A program made the translations under genes and the position numbers. Below are positions 6,105 through 6,311 of a stretch of 6,311 nt of DNA, piece by piece. The stretch covers positions 1 through 6,311 of the forward strand of contig SMVT01000038.1 in NCBI GenBank assembly GCA_004357365.1, read 5' to 3'. The number at the start of each line of letters is the position of its first letter. Positions within the stretch are counted from its first letter, which is position 1. Source of the stretch: Nitrospina sp. (GTDB taxonomy: Bacteria; Nitrospinota; Nitrospinia; Nitrospinales; Nitrospinaceae). Under the pieces are notes generated by a model. It worked only from the letters and a program-made list of their open reading frames with translations. It was not told the origin of the DNA and searched no databases.

Positions 6105-6311
6105 TTACCGGTCCAATATTTTCTGCGCGATGGCCAGTGCCGACTGGGTGTGTTCCGGGGTGACCATGCGGTTCAGTACCGCCCGGAACAGCCCGCCTTT
6201 CATCAACAGCAGTTTGACCCCTTTGGATGCCATTTGTTGCAGGAAATCCTCCGGGGTGACTTCCGGGTGATCCAGTTGGAAGAACAGAATATTGGTCGGG
6301 TTCTTTTCCGG
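6105..6311 (-). CDS. Threonine aldolase-like (PLP-dependent) protein, C-terminal fragment cut by the window edge
   Basis: The frame read on the minus strand from the window edge to TAA at 6107-6105 gives the last 68 residues of a protein. It contains PTNILFF near its start, then a helix (PEDFLQQMASKGVKLL), and GGLFRAVLNRMVTPEHTQ. This is the layout of the C-terminal small domain of low-specificity L-threonine aldolases: TN-I/V-x-FF, then a x-L-x-x-x-G-V segment, then R-x-V-x-x-x-x-V. These enzymes use pyridoxal phosphate to cleave threonine to glycine and acetaldehyde. The usual R-x-V-T-H-x-D motif reads R-A-V-L-N-R-M here, so substrate preference could differ. The active-site lysine lies outside the window. 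It is upstream of, and on the same strand as, rpoZ. Confidence 0.68.
   Translation of the reverse strand, partial: PEKNPTNILFFQLDHPEVTPEDFLQQMASKGVKLLLMKGGLFRAVLNRMVTPEHTQSALAIAQKILDR

Noticed and set aside
6058..6270. Plus-strand open frame of 70 codons near the right edge
   Set aside because: It overlaps the rpoZ promoter and runs opposite the threonine-aldolase-like coding frame; it has no ribosome binding site and no recognisable family.

Overview
The window looks like a chromosomal segment from a chemolithotrophic, probably nitrite-oxidising or related bacterium. My best guess is Nitrospina/Nitrospinota or a Nitrospira-like lineage. The guess rests on gene content: a cytochrome bd-like oxidase subunit with no CydB partner, membrane-anchored c-type cytochromes, and an NxrC-like protein that fuses two cytochrome c domains to an ethylbenzene-dehydrogenase-type heme-b domain. 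No 16S rRNA or other phylogenetic marker is present to confirm it. Base composition is moderately GC-rich, with AT-rich leaders before two of the operon genes.

Positions 1-5678 hold a four-gene plus-strand operon. Gene 1 (10-1503) is a polytopic bd-like subunit. Gene 2 (1568-2914) has about four membrane helices followed by two CPLCH heme domains. Gene 3 (2934-3911) has about five helices followed by one CHYCH heme domain. Gene 4 (3963-5678) has a signal peptide, two c-heme motifs (CVWCH, CFECH), an NxrC/EB_dh-like domain and a C-terminal anchor. A strong hairpin terminator (5711-5744) closes the operon. The genes are closely spaced and each start resolved inside the window has a purine-rich ribosome binding site. 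The operon may begin upstream of the window, because a TGATG stop/start overlap sits at its left edge.

Together the four products could form a membrane complex with five c-type hemes, b-type hemes in the bd-like subunit and probably one more heme b in the EB_dh-like domain. My inference is a c-type-cytochrome-fed, non-quinol electron-transfer complex or terminal oxidase that takes electrons on the periplasmic side, for example from a nitrite oxidoreductase-type enzyme encoded elsewhere. The bd-like subunit shows the E-S/GWDR block and a candidate heme-b histidine. It shows no long Q-loop and no recognisable equivalent of the first-helix heme histidine. This makes it the most interesting object in the window.

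Positions 5745-6311 are ordinary housekeeping DNA on the minus strand. They hold rpoZ (RNA polymerase omega, 5793-6014) with a near-consensus sigma70 promoter (6062-6090), preceded by the C-terminal end of a threonine-aldolase-like gene (6105-6311, cut by the window edge). No mobile elements, tRNAs, rRNAs or CRISPR arrays were seen, and no gene-free stretch exceeds about 115 bases.
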